Both the position numbers and the translations under genes were made by a program. Positions 48,560 to 57,709 of a stretch of 64,000 bases of DNA are shown here, piece by piece. Source of the DNA: Thioalkalivibrio sulfidiphilus HL-EbGr7 (GTDB lineage: Bacteria; Pseudomonadota; Gammaproteobacteria; Ectothiorhodospirales; Ectothiorhodospiraceae); contig NC_011901.1 of assembly GCF_000021985.1 (NCBI RefSeq), positions 372,001 to 436,000 of the forward strand, given 5' to 3'. The notes below the pieces were generated by a model that had not been told where the DNA came from, did no database searches, and was given only the letters and a program-made list of their open reading frames with translations. Every line of letters begins with the position of its first letter. Position 1 is the first letter of the stretch.

Positions 48560-49137
48560 TGCCGTGACTGGGCCTGTCGCTCGCGCTTGAAGCGGTTGAA
48601 GTTGCTGTCCTTGTAGTGGCCCTCGGCGACGAACTCGCCCAGCCACAGGAATTCCTCCACGCCCGAGGTGGCGCCGGTGAAGCGGGCGATGGGATTGCCC
48701 TCGGGGTCGTAGAACTGGAACACCGGGGTGGCGCGCACGCGGTTCTCGCGGAAGGCGAAGTCGGCCTGGCGCACGGTCTCACCCTGGAAATTGGTGACCT
48801 CCACGTCGCCGTTCACGTCCACGCTCAGAATACGGAAATGCTCGCGGTAGAAGGCCTGCACCTCGGGCTGGTTGAGCACGTTCTGCTTCATGCGGTGGCA
48901 GAAGGGGCACTCGTCCATCTCGAAGAAGATCAGCAGGGCCTTCTTGTCCTCCTCGCGGGTCAGCTCCAGTTCTTCCTGGAAGTCGCCGAAGGTGGTCTGG
49001 AAGAAGTGTTCGTAGGGGTCAAGACCGCCGGCGGCCCGGGCCAGGGTGCCCCAGACCAGCAGGGTCGCCAGGATCAGGCCGGACCACAGCCATGCGGCTG
49101 GCCGACGCGCGACAGGCATCAGATGGGGGCGGTTCAT
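48556..49137 (-). CDS. SoxW-like periplasmic thioredoxin
   Basis: A 193-residue exported thioredoxin-fold protein with an N-terminal signal or anchor (residues 15-36) and CPFC active site (C77, C80) in FFEMDECPFCHRMKQNVL. SoxW-type proteins are found near sulfur-oxidation or redox loci; no sox gene is in this window. First gene of an overlapping chain: thioredoxin, TolC-type, adaptor, cutA, dsbD. It has a relative at 50195-50707 on the far side of repeat copy B. Confidence 0.85.
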   Translation of the reverse strand: MNRPHLMPVARRPAAWLWSGLILATLLVWGTLARAAGGLDPYEHFFQTTFGDFQEELELTREEDKKALLIFFEMDECPFCHRMKQNVLNQPEVQAFYREHFRILSVDVNGDVEVTNFQGETVRQADFAFRENRVRATPVFQFYDPEGNPIARFTGATSGVEEFLWLGEFVAEGHYKDSNFNRFKRERQAQSRQ

Positions 49138-49336
49138 CTCTCTCCTCCGGTGTTCTTGTGTTCCGCCTTTGGCGGATGGCGGGATTCTAAGCCCGACTTC
49201 TGTGTGCTGTGAATGTCCACTTTGGGGGTGGGTTCACGGCTTCTTTGGCAGTGTGACTGTGGGGGAGAGGGAGAGTTCCACTATACAGTCGGGTTATTGG
49301 GGGTGAGTTTGGGGGTGTGGCTTGGGGTTGGTTAAT
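49138..49336. other. Gene-free spacer before repeat copy B
   Basis: About 200 bp upstream of the SoxW-like gene, which must contain its promoter. A G/T-rich stretch (about 49215-49330) precedes the repeat. I see no gene. Confidence 0.5.
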
Positions 49337-50002
49337 AAAGTCAAAGGCTTCCGATCCGGCTTGCAGCCGGCTCGGGTTACTTTCTTTGCTTGTCCAAAGA
49401 AAGTAACCAAAGAAAAGACACCCGGGTTTCTCGCCCCTGCGGGGTGCCCTGCGCGCGGGGGCGTTCCGGGGAGGTCGGCTGACAGGCCTTCCCTGGCCTG
49501 ACAGCCGACGCGCCGCATCCCTGCGGCGCCCCTATCGGGCTTTGACCCCGGAACACCCCCGTGCTCGGCGAGAAAAACGGGGGGAGAACGTCAAAGGCAG
49601 CAACCCCCTTAGCCTGGGAAGTTTGTTGTTCTTTGTAGGAGCCCCGACCCGGGGCGAATTTCCCACCATTCGCCCCGGGGTCGGGGCTTCTACGATGAAA
49701 ACCCAAAGCAGGTCGAAGCGGTGTTGATCTGCCCGCCCCTTATGCCGCACCGAGTAGCGCAGGCTTCGAGGGAAAAAGCCCGAAGGGGCGCCGCAGGGAC
49801 GCGGCGCGTCGCCTGCCAGGCCACGGACGGCCTGTCAGGCGACCCCCTCGAAGCCGAGCAACGCAGGGCACCCGCGATCAGCGGGTGCGGCATCGGGGTG
49901 TCCTTCTTTTGGTTACTTTTCTTGGACAAGCAAGAAAAGTAACCCGAGCCCCGTGCAACGGGGATCGGAAGCCTTTGACTTTGACTTTGACTTTGATTTT
50001 GC
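49337..50002. repeat. ~665-bp palindromic dispersed element, copy B
   Basis: Same structure and orientation as copy A (8011-8676). Hairpins GGTTACTTTCTTTG (49375-49408) and GGTTACTTTTCTTG (49911-49944) lie near the ends, and the central GTAGGAGCCCCGAC hairpin near 49636-49694. Differences are mostly single bases plus small changes at the centre. It ends in a TTTGAC hexamer run. Confidence 0.88.
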
Positions 50003-50194
50003 CTCTGCCCCAGCCCCCCGCGACCCGGAGTACCCCCCATGACCTCCCAGCCGCTTGACCCCCATCATGGCGACCACCCCGGAATTCATGCAACCTTCCC
50101 CCCATCCACCCGGTCACATAAATCTAAAGTCCACACCCTCAAACATTGAAAACAACGGGATCAGAGAATCCCGCCCCACAGAGGAGTCCATGCG
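50003..50194. other. Gene-free spacer after repeat copy B
   Basis: About 190 bp without a gene. GAGGAG lies seven to twelve bases before the ATG of the next thioredoxin gene. No confident promoter hexamers. Confidence 0.45.
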
Positions 50195-50707
50195 ATGAAC
50201 CCGCGATCCACCCTGACACAACTGTTGCTCGCCCTGGGCGCCCTCTGGCTGCTGGCCGCCCCCGCCACGGCGGAGGCCCCCAAGGGCTACAACTTCGTCA
50301 GCTATGACGAGGGCCTGCGCCTGGCCGCCGAGCAGGACCGGCCGGTGTTCCTGTATTTCGGCCGCTACGGCTGCGGCTGGTGCGACAAGACCAACAGGGA
50401 GAGTTTCTCCGACCCGGACCTCAAGGCCCTGTACGAGGAGAACTACGTGCTGGTCTACGTGGACGCCGAGAGCGGTCGGCGCATGACCCTGCCGAGTGGT
50501 GAGCGCATCACCGAGTTGGAGCTGGGGGCGCGCATGAACGTGTTCGCCACACCGGTGTTCGGCTTCCTGGAATCCGACGGCAACACCATCTTCACGGTGC
50601 CCGGCTACAAGACCGCTGACGAGTTCCGGGACTTCCATCGCTTCGTCTCCGGCGGTCATTACCGGGAGCAGCGCCTGTTCGAGTTTCTCGCGGAACAGGC
50701 CCGATGA
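50195..50707 (+). CDS. Periplasmic thioredoxin-like protein (CGWC)
   Basis: A 170-residue exported protein. The signal peptide ends near residue 27 (ATAEA). The thioredoxin fold contains YGCGWC (C60, C63), in the SoxW/DUF255-like group. It resembles the SoxW-like protein at 48556-49137: both have ATPVF and a closing GGHY or EGHY segment. The stop overlaps the next gene (four bases), so the two are coupled. Confidence 0.85.
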   Translation: MNPRSTLTQLLLALGALWLLAAPATAEAPKGYNFVSYDEGLRLAAEQDRPVFLYFGRYGCGWCDKTNRESFSDPDLKALYEENYVLVYVDAESGRRMTLPSGERITELELGARMNVFATPVFGFLESDGNTIFTVPGYKTADEFRDFHRFVSGGHYREQRLFEFLAEQAR

Positions 50708-51903
50708 GGGGCGGATGGCTGGCCGGGGCCCTGTTGCTGGCATCCCCGGCGCTGGCCGAATGGCAGTTCGGCCCTGATCTGACAGTCGGCGAGGCGCCCC
50801 GGGGCGGGCTGTTCCACCAGCTGGAAGGCACCGCCCGCCAGCACCTGGCGGTGAACGACGAGGGTACGGTGGCGGCCGCCTGGGCGGACAATGCCGACGG
50901 CAGCTACCAGGTTCGGGCAGCCTTCCGTGCCCATGATGAGCCGGAATTTGGCGCGGCCCAACAGTTGAGCACGGGCCGCGAGGCCTACCAGCCGGTGGTG
51001 GTGGCCGTGGGCGGGGTCTTCCTGTTCGCCTGGGAGCAGGACGGTCATGTGTGGCTGCGCAGCGCGGGACCCGCCGGGATGGGGCCGGCGACCCGCATCG
51101 AGGCCATGGAATCCGCGGAGCCCGCCCTGGCGGCCCACCCGGCGCACGGCGTCGTGGCGGCCTGGGCGCGCCGGGAGTCCGGGGTGATGCGCATTGTCAG
51201 CGCGCCGGTTTCCCTGGATGGGGACGGTGGCGTGCGTCTGGGCGAGGTGCGGCCGGTGGATGCCGAGCCGGCGGCGCGGGACCAGCTCTACCCCACCGTG
51301 GCGGTGACCGATGCGGGCGTGCTGGTGGGCTGGGAGGACCGGCGCCACGGCCATACCCGGCTCTACACCGCATTTCGCGGCCATGAAGGCGCCTTCAGTG
51401 ACCCCCGCCTGCTCAATGACCTGCCCCAGGGGCCGCGCACGGTGGAATTCGGCGCCGGCTCCGGCGTGACCCGGCTGGCCCTGGCGGCCCGGGGTGACCG
51501 GGTGGCGGCGGTGTGGCTGGACAAGCGGGACTTTCGTTCCGGCTACGACGTGTTCGCGGCGCTCAGCGAGGACGGGGGCGCGAGCTTCGGACCCAACGAG
51601 ATGGTCCAGGACATGTTCGGCGCCAACACCCCCCAGTGGCGGGCTGCCGTGGCCCTGGACCCCGAGGGTCTGCCGCTGGCGGTCTGGGACGATACCCGGG
51701 ACGACACCCCGGACCTGTGGATGTCCTGGCGGGAGGACGGGGAGTGGAGTGACGACCAGGCCGTGGCGCCCGGCTATGGAACCGGTGCCCACACCAGCCC
51801 TGCAGCCGCCTTCGGTGCCGACGGGCGCCTGCACCTGCTCTGGACCAGCCGCACGGCGGAGGGTTGGAGCCACCTGCGCTACACTTCGGCAGAAAGGCAC
51901 TAG
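50704..51903 (+). CDS. Exported sialidase/BNR-repeat-like protein
   Basis: A 399-residue exported protein with signal peptide (residues 1-18, ALAE) and a predicted six-bladed beta-propeller. Asp-box-type turns are visible, the clearest being SEDGGASFGPNE near residue 295; others are degenerate. Sialidase active-site arginines cannot be identified, so an enzymatic role is doubtful; it may be a binding propeller. Coupled to the thioredoxin upstream. Confidence 0.75.
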   Translation: MRGGWLAGALLLASPALAEWQFGPDLTVGEAPRGGLFHQLEGTARQHLAVNDEGTVAAAWADNADGSYQVRAAFRAHDEPEFGAAQQLSTGREAYQPVVVAVGGVFLFAWEQDGHVWLRSAGPAGMGPATRIEAMESAEPALAAHPAHGVVAAWARRESGVMRIVSAPVSLDGDGGVRLGEVRPVDAEPAARDQLYPTVAVTDAGVLVGWEDRRHGHTRLYTAFRGHEGAFSDPRLLNDLPQGPRTVEFGAGSGVTRLALAARGDRVAAVWLDKRDFRSGYDVFAALSEDGGASFGPNEMVQDMFGANTPQWRAAVALDPEGLPLAVWDDTRDDTPDLWMSWREDGEWSDDQAVAPGYGTGAHTSPAAAFGADGRLHLLWTSRTAEGWSHLRYTSAERH

Positions 51904-51928
51904 AAGCAAGATTCAAGATTCAAGATTC

Positions 51929-52000
51929 TGTAGCGCGACGATTAGTTTGCGACGCAATGACGGTTGGTTTGCGACACGTCTAAAACGCTTTAATCTGGGG
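51929..52000. mobile_element. Putative right terminus of a Mu-type transposable prophage
   Basis: The stretch begins TGTAGCGCGACG and contains TTTGCGAC twice (51946-51953 and 51968-51975), with a partial GCGAC at 51935. Such 5'-TG ends with spaced repeats are the hallmark of MuA/TnsB-type transposase ends. It lies directly after a chromosomal heptamer array (AAGATTC x3) and about 570 bp from the last tail gene. The other end is outside the window. Confidence 0.5.
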
Positions 52001-52068
52001 TACGGGGTTGGTTGAAAGGGGGACAGGCGGTAACCTCTGTCCTAGCCCCCTTGCAAAGGAGTGCGGTG

Positions 52069-52563
52069 ATGCTGCAGACCAAAAACCCCCTCATTACCAT
52101 CTCTTTTATCTGCCTACTGGGCATCAGCTCAGGTGCCCATTCCCAGGTGTATAGATGCGAGGTCAACGGCCAGACCGTCTTTTCCCAGACACCCTGCGCC
52201 CCCGAGGCCGAAGCCATCCGCACCGAACCCACCGCGCCGAGCGCGGCGCCCCGAGGCCTGCGCCCCGGAGAGATCCAGAACCTGCGCCAGCAATCCAGCC
52301 GTACCGACCGGGAGCGGGCGAGGGCGGCCGAACACAACGCCTCCGAACGCGACCGAGCACGGCTGGAAGAAGCTACCCGCGCGCGCCAGGTCGTGCCCGG
52401 CATGACCCCCGAACAGGTGCGCCGCGCCTGGGGCAGCCCGAGCCGGGTCAACGTCACCGACTCCCGCTACAGCTACAACGAACAATGGGTCTACGAGCGC
52501 GAGAACTACCGGCGAGACTACGTGCACTTCAGGAATGGGCTGGTGACGAGCGTGAGCCGGTGA
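52069..52563 (+). CDS. Exported DUF4124 plus SmpA/OmlA-like protein
   Basis: A 164-residue exported protein. The signal peptide ends about residue 25 (GAHS). Residues 26-45 (VYRCEVNGQTVFSQTPC) form a DUF4124-type domain; after a charged linker the C-terminal part PGMTPEQVRRAWGSPSRVN matches the SmpA/BamE-like fold. AAAGGA precedes ATG 52069. Its stop abuts the stop of the last phage gene with no base between. It may be phage cargo if the proposed terminus at 51929 is right, otherwise chromosomal. Confidence 0.8.
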   Translation: MLQTKNPLITISFICLLGISSGAHSQVYRCEVNGQTVFSQTPCAPEAEAIRTEPTAPSAAPRGLRPGEIQNLRQQSSRTDRERARAAEHNASERDRARLEEATRARQVVPGMTPEQVRRAWGSPSRVNVTDSRYSYNEQWVYERENYRRDYVHFRNGLVTSVSR

Positions 52564-54330
52564 TCAGACGAAGCAGACCGGGTCCGTTATGGCCCCTATC
52601 TCCCACGCCAGCGACACCTGGTGGGTCACCGGGCACCAGGAGGCGTGCACCTGTGGGAGTGTGCTCGATGACATGCTCCCGCGGGCCTGGTTGTCCCCCC
52701 CACTGGGGGTAGCATAGCCTTGGAAAAACCAGTCTTCCGTGTAGGGATGGTAGAACGTGGCAGCCACCCCATAGAATCCGAGGACGTGATTCGAGTGCCG
52801 GTACAGCCTCCCATCCAGCAACGTTGGGTTGTCGAAATCACCGAACGCGACGATCCCGTCACGACCCCAACCGTGAGGCCCTTCACTCGCTAGCAGCCCG
52901 GGTGACGGGTATCCGAATACTGTGGTGACGCTAGGGCCCGGCAGCCCTAGCAGGGGGGACTGCTGAGTCGGATACCGCGTCTCATTGACGCTCCGACTGC
53001 CGGTGATACCGAAGCTGGAATCATAGGCATGACTCGCGTCAATTTGCACCTGGCGGGCCACATCCAGATCCCTGTAGGTACCACCCGATGTCACCGTGAT
53101 GGTGCCGGTGTGTTCCAGCAGCGTCTGGCCACCGGCGACGATACGCCAACTGAATGTCTCGGTGGAACTGCCGCTCTGCGAGACAGATATTTGCCCAGGG
53201 TCATGCTCCTCGACCGTGGTAACACACCCTGGGCTGCCTGGGCTCAGGCAATCCAGGCGGGTCTCCGTGTCCCATGAGACTGTGGGCTGTGGATAGTCGT
53301 AGGATCTGGCATGGGTGATCTCCAGGATCACTGGCACGAGATCCCCTGTGGCTGAGTACCACATCTGCACCACGCGGCCTGTGAGCGCATCGACAAGTGC
53401 CCCCGTGCCGATCCAGGCTGCCACAGCGGGCGGGTCATTCACGTACCATGTCGGCGCGTCCTGTGGTTGATCCTGCAGCCACCAGTCAGACTCTTCCATA
53501 TCGCGCTCATAGTAAGCGCACCCGGTGCAGGTCTGCGTGTCCATTGTGCTCCACTGCAGCACCATCGAGGTGCCCTGCCCGATATGCTTCCATGCCTTGA
53601 CGTAGCCCCTGAGCGGTTCTCCTGTGCGCTCCCACGCGCCTAGGGTTTGGGCCCTCGACAAGATCACCCGGGCCGCCAGGGTGATCTCATCTCCGGCTCC
53701 TGACAGCTCCAGCTCGAAAAACCCCAAGGCCATCGGCTGCGGGTGAGCCCACTGCAGGCCCTGCGTGCTCTTGAGCGCCCAGACTGATTTGTTGCCTGAG
53801 GGTGAGGCGTCCTCCATGACCATAGACGCCGTGGTCACGCTCACCGTGTTGAGTGGGTTCGGCGTATGCTGCTGCCAGTCGGTGATCTCAGCCTCGACCG
53901 TGATCTGTTGCGCTGGTGGCCCACCGATACGCCCGAACTCGGTCAGCAAGACAGTAAACGCCCGGCTAGTCGTGAGATCCACCGCCCCAATGTTGGTGAC
54001 CCGAGCCAACCATCGGGTGCCGTCTGGGTCGATGTAGATCCAGCGGCCGCTCCCCAGCGACCTGCCGTATAGCATTCGCCCATCGCCAGCCAGGATGGCC
54101 TTATCCCACCACTGGAACCCACGCTCAGCATCCAGCACCTGCTGCTGCTCGGTGCGTTCCACAGCGGGCGTGCCGGGCACCTGCACGAGCACGGTGTCAC
54201 CTGTCGTGGGTTGCGGATAATCGATCTCTGCGCCATTAGGTAACGACAGCTTGCCGCCCACGACCAGGCCGTGATAGGGAGTACCCAATGCCCCGATTTC
54301 CGCCAGCAGATGTCCGTTGCGGTTTTCCAT
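52564..54330 (-). CDS. Phage tail-tip / host-specificity protein
   Basis: A 588-residue protein, last of the tail genes. It is beta-rich without catalytic motif, with many tryptophan and tyrosine residues and a low-charge composition typical of receptor-binding or distal tail proteins. Its GC content is visibly lower than that of the upstream tail genes. I recognise no named family. Position after the LamG-type protein supports a role in adsorption. Confidence 0.6.
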   Translation of the reverse strand: MENRNGHLLAEIGALGTPYHGLVVGGKLSLPNGAEIDYPQPTTGDTVLVQVPGTPAVERTEQQQVLDAERGFQWWDKAILAGDGRMLYGRSLGSGRWIYIDPDGTRWLARVTNIGAVDLTTSRAFTVLLTEFGRIGGPPAQQITVEAEITDWQQHTPNPLNTVSVTTASMVMEDASPSGNKSVWALKSTQGLQWAHPQPMALGFFELELSGAGDEITLAARVILSRAQTLGAWERTGEPLRGYVKAWKHIGQGTSMVLQWSTMDTQTCTGCAYYERDMEESDWWLQDQPQDAPTWYVNDPPAVAAWIGTGALVDALTGRVVQMWYSATGDLVPVILEITHARSYDYPQPTVSWDTETRLDCLSPGSPGCVTTVEEHDPGQISVSQSGSSTETFSWRIVAGGQTLLEHTGTITVTSGGTYRDLDVARQVQIDASHAYDSSFGITGSRSVNETRYPTQQSPLLGLPGPSVTTVFGYPSPGLLASEGPHGWGRDGIVAFGDFDNPTLLDGRLYRHSNHVLGFYGVAATFYHPYTEDWFFQGYATPSGGDNQARGSMSSSTLPQVHASWCPVTHQVSLAWEIGAITDPVCFV

Positions 54331-54332
54331 GT

Positions 54333-54659
54333 CTACGGCTCGGGCTCTGCGAACTGGAACACCACCTCGGCACCATTGGCGTCCGCCATGAGCAGCTGCC
54401 TGATCGGCGCCACCTCTAGGGTGAATATGCCGTCCGAGCTTGTGAACAAGCGGCTCTCGTAATACTCCCGGGCCGAGATGTCCGGCTCTATCAGCGGGCT
54501 GGCGATACCGCCGCCCTGGGTGGTGGGCGGCTCGTCGCCTGCCGCGTAGCCCCGACCTGGCGCCAGAGGGCCGCGCATCGGGGTCTCCGGCAGCTTTCTG
54601 TCTGGTCGGATGTCCACCAGACTGTTGAGATCCTCGATCAAACGCTTGTCGGTGGCCAC
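54333..54659 (-). CDS. Small phage protein between LamG-type and distal tail genes
   Basis: A 108-residue protein, MATDKRLIEDLNSLVDIRPDR..., with a proline-rich N-terminal half and a C-terminal beta segment (FTLEVAPIRQLLMADANGAE). No family recognised. It lies two bases before the next gene start and directly after the LamG-type gene, so it is probably part of the adsorption module. Confidence 0.6.
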   Translation of the reverse strand: MATDKRLIEDLNSLVDIRPDRKLPETPMRGPLAPGRGYAAGDEPPTTQGGGIASPLIEPDISAREYYESRLFTSSDGIFTLEVAPIRQLLMADANGAEVVFQFAEPEP

Positions 54660-55751
54660 TTACACCTCCGTCGAAAGCTCATCATTCCGGATGGCTATCT
54701 CGTAGAGGGCGTTGCCCTCTGCAGCCACAGGATCGCGAGCCTCTGCCTCGACCTCTGGTGTCCGAACCAGGAAGCGGCGCGGATAGACCGGCGCGCTGGG
54801 GTTTCTGGCAGAGTAATTCCCAGCAAACCCATCCAGCTCCGGGTCGTACTCTGGCGAGTTGTAGCGCCCCGTCGTCTCTGCTTCATCGCCGCCGCCGATC
54901 TGGGTGCCCAGGGTGATCGCCCCTGGGATGACCGGCAGCGGTTCCCAAGTGTCACCGGGGTCTGGATCTGGGTCTGGACCTCCACCTCCGAGAACGACGA
55001 TGGGGTTCGGCGCGTCGCCAGCCCAGAGATTCTGGAGCTCCTCAGTGGACAGGGCGCGATCCCAGATGCCGAGGTCTGCGATAGCGCCATAGAGCACGTC
55101 GATGGCCTGCCCGTCGTGCAAAAAACCACCGATGGACCACGGCACGGCTACGACACGCAAGGGCTGATGATTTACGGGCTCGTGCACGACGGTGCCGGGG
55201 ATCCCATTGTAGAACGATCGGAGAGAGACGCCGTCCCACAGCAACGTCAGTCGGCCCCACTGATCCAGGGTAGCTGGGAGGATAGGATCTTCAAACGGCA
55301 CCAGACTATTGCTGGAGCAACTGAATGTGGACCGGAACAGGCTCTCGCCTATCCCATCACCCCAATCGATCAGATCTATACCCAGTGACTGGCTACACAG
55401 ACCCGCCAGCGGCTGCAGGCTCAGCACACTGTTCCATTGGTTGACCTGCCACGCCCGGATGACCATCGAAACGGTCCAGGCCTCGTATTCGTACTGCGGG
55501 TCCACATCCCCGGCTGGGTTGATGATTAACACGTCGTCGGTGCTGTTGTAATGAAAGCGCCTAGCCTTGGTAAACGGCCCGTCGATAATGGACTCCCCCA
55601 TTCCGACCGTGTCATGCAGCATCTGCCCAGACACGCCACCGACCACGTCGCCGACATGCGCGCCGCTGGTCTCGCTCATCGGCCAGTAATGGACGACTCC
55701 ATCGGCAATGGCTGCCGCCAGATCCGCATACCCCCCCGCTGGAAACGCCAT
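54660..55751 (-). CDS. LamG/concanavalin-like phage tail protein
   Basis: A 363-residue protein. Residues 15-255 look like a LamG/concanavalin-A-type jelly roll: VVHYWPMSETSGAHVGDVVG at the front and YGAIADLGIWDRALSTEELQ at the end are classical signatures. A PDPDPDPGD linker and a 90-residue tail follow. Such domains bind glycans, fitting a receptor-binding role. It overlaps the hub gene upstream by one base. Confidence 0.78.
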   Translation of the reverse strand: MAFPAGGYADLAAAIADGVVHYWPMSETSGAHVGDVVGGVSGQMLHDTVGMGESIIDGPFTKARRFHYNSTDDVLIINPAGDVDPQYEYEAWTVSMVIRAWQVNQWNSVLSLQPLAGLCSQSLGIDLIDWGDGIGESLFRSTFSCSSNSLVPFEDPILPATLDQWGRLTLLWDGVSLRSFYNGIPGTVVHEPVNHQPLRVVAVPWSIGGFLHDGQAIDVLYGAIADLGIWDRALSTEELQNLWAGDAPNPIVVLGGGGPDPDPDPGDTWEPLPVIPGAITLGTQIGGGDEAETTGRYNSPEYDPELDGFAGNYSARNPSAPVYPRRFLVRTPEVEAEARDPVAAEGNALYEIAIRNDELSTEV

Positions 55752-57187
55752 CAGTCTTCCTCCTCACTCGCTTGCGGCGTCGTATCCGGCGGCCCCGGCG
55801 CCAGCAGCGGCGTCTCGCTGACAGGGTCAGCGGTACCGCTGCGCGAGACCGCGATGCGCACCGTGGTCAGCAGGCTCGCGGTTGAGAAATCAATCTCCGT
55901 GAGCAGCTGCGCGACTTTGCCGGTGGCCGAAACGCCATCGGTCGAGACACGCACCGTATCCGCCCGATCCAGCCCCGGCACCACGCCTGGCCACTGCCAA
56001 GCGACGAAATTACGCCGATGGGCGGCGAGGATCCGCGTGCGGGCCATTGCCAGCAGCGTCTCGATGGCCAGATCGCACTGATCCCGGTCGTCGTGATCCA
56101 CGATCCAATCCCCCAGAGCGTCCTGCACCGCGCCCTCGGGGCGGCCCTGGTCGGCCTCGCGCTCCCAATCCCCGGAATCGAAATCCGTAAACGCCACCGA
56201 TCGCTCGCGCCCGGTCACCACCCCGTGGCGAGCGATGGACTGCGGCGCGCGCACCGTCAGGCGATACTGCTCCGTCACCGCCTGAGTCATGCGGCGCGCC
56301 GCCGTCCAACTCGCGCCCAGCACGGTCGGAGTCACGCGGGTGGGGTTGATCCAACCGACCTCGAACTGCCCGCAGACCGGAGGATTCGAGCTGGGCGGCA
56401 GCTCCGCCCACGAAAAGCTCTGCGGATACGGGCTCCAGCCGCCGCCTTCGGCGGCCCGCTGGATCATGTCCTTGTCGGGCAGTTCCGTGGTGTCGAAAAA
56501 CCACGAGCAGAAGCCGCCCGGGCCTCCCGGGGGCCATGCCCAGGCCCAATGAAAATCCCGTTCCCGGTGGCGCTGGCGGGTAAATCGGTAATCGAGCTCC
56601 ACCGCCACCTCATTCACCAGGCTGCGCCGCTCGGCCACCTCGATGCTCAGACTCTCATCCAACACGGACTCGAACACATGATCCGGCACCGGCTTCGCGG
56701 CCCAGGGCGTGAGCAGCCAGGTGGCGCCATCCAGGCCAAGGTCCAGGACAGCGGGCAGGGTAGACAGCCGGTCCTCGGCGCGGCGCAAGCCATCTGCATC
56801 GCCATCGAACACATCCGGGCTCCACAGCGCCCCAGGCGTCAGCGCCTCGATGGACGCCGCGTCCAGGGCGTCGAGTTTCTCCTGGCGGGCATCGGTGCAA
56901 ATCAGCGTCACCTGTCGGGTCGCGGGGTCATAGCGGGGGTGGTCCACCAGGCCCGTAAACAACCGGTGGGCCGAACCATCCTGGATGACATCGATCACCG
57001 CGGGCGCGCCCACCCAGTCCGTGAGGGCGAGCTGCCCGCCGGTGGGCAAGAGCGTAAACTCAGCGATGCGTGCCGCCCCCTCCTCGGCCTCGATACGCAG
57101 GCGCCCCGTGAGCCTGTCGGAGACGTCGGCGCCGTCCACCGATACAACCACGTCCCAAATCCCCGATTCAGGCAGCTCGACCGCCAC
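55751..57187 (-). CDS. Phage tail hub/baseplate-type protein
   Basis: A 478-residue protein. The opening GIWDVVVSVDGADVSDRLTG and TLLPTGGQLALTDWVGAPAV, then LFTGLVDHPRYDPATRQVTL, resemble the GpD-like fold of tail hub proteins (domains I and II of gp27-like hubs). The rest is without clear motif. It starts two bases after the next upstream gene's stop region. Assignment is by fold-like pattern and position after the tape measure. Confidence 0.65.
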   Translation of the reverse strand: MAVELPESGIWDVVVSVDGADVSDRLTGRLRIEAEEGAARIAEFTLLPTGGQLALTDWVGAPAVIDVIQDGSAHRLFTGLVDHPRYDPATRQVTLICTDARQEKLDALDAASIEALTPGALWSPDVFDGDADGLRRAEDRLSTLPAVLDLGLDGATWLLTPWAAKPVPDHVFESVLDESLSIEVAERRSLVNEVAVELDYRFTRQRHRERDFHWAWAWPPGGPGGFCSWFFDTTELPDKDMIQRAAEGGGWSPYPQSFSWAELPPSSNPPVCGQFEVGWINPTRVTPTVLGASWTAARRMTQAVTEQYRLTVRAPQSIARHGVVTGRERSVAFTDFDSGDWEREADQGRPEGAVQDALGDWIVDHDDRDQCDLAIETLLAMARTRILAAHRRNFVAWQWPGVVPGLDRADTVRVSTDGVSATGKVAQLLTEIDFSTASLLTTVRIAVSRSGTADPVSETPLLAPGPPDTTPQASEEED

Positions 57188-57709
57188 TTATGCCTCCTCC
57201 GCCGCCAGGCGCCAGCGGTAGGTGGCCGCGCCCCCGTCGGTGTCCTCCTCGGGGCCGTCGGTGAGGACCATCAGCTGCGGATACCACAGCACCCGGTAGC
57301 TGTCGGCCCCGGTGACCGGGTCCAGGTTCGCCTGGTCGCCCGTCATCATCACAGCCGTGGGCAACCACTCATCGCCCAGGCGCGCGAAGCCGAACGGCTC
57401 GTAGCCGCTATCCGAGCGGCGCGCGGCGGGCAGCGTGAAGCTCGTGCCCGGGCCAGCAATGGCCCGGGGCGAGACGCAGCGCATCTCCAGCGCCCCGGCA
57501 TAATCCAGGCTCCCCAGCCCTGGAGGAATCCAGCCCTCGCAGGTGAGCACCGTGGCTGTCCTGCGCCAGCGGCTCTGCTTGTGACCAGCGCCATCGGACA
57601 AACGCTGCACCGTCGAACCGCCGATGGGCGTATAGCTCTGCGTCCAGCGCAGTCGGGCGTGGAGCTCGACTTCCACGCCACCGAGCACGAACAATGCCGC
57701 GTCGCTCAT
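57188..57709 (-). CDS. Phage tail protein, distal-tail type
   Basis: A 173-residue protein, MSDAALFVLGGVEVELHARL..., beta-rich, with WRRTATVLTCEGWIPPGL and a second domain ending AATYRWRLAAEEA. Position between tape measure and hub corresponds to a distal tail protein. It overlaps the tape-measure stop by four bases (ATGA). No named family by eye. Confidence 0.6.
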   Translation of the reverse strand: MSDAALFVLGGVEVELHARLRWTQSYTPIGGSTVQRLSDGAGHKQSRWRRTATVLTCEGWIPPGLGSLDYAGALEMRCVSPRAIAGPGTSFTLPAARRSDSGYEPFGFARLGDEWLPTAVMMTGDQANLDPVTGADSYRVLWYPQLMVLTDGPEEDTDGGAATYRWRLAAEEA

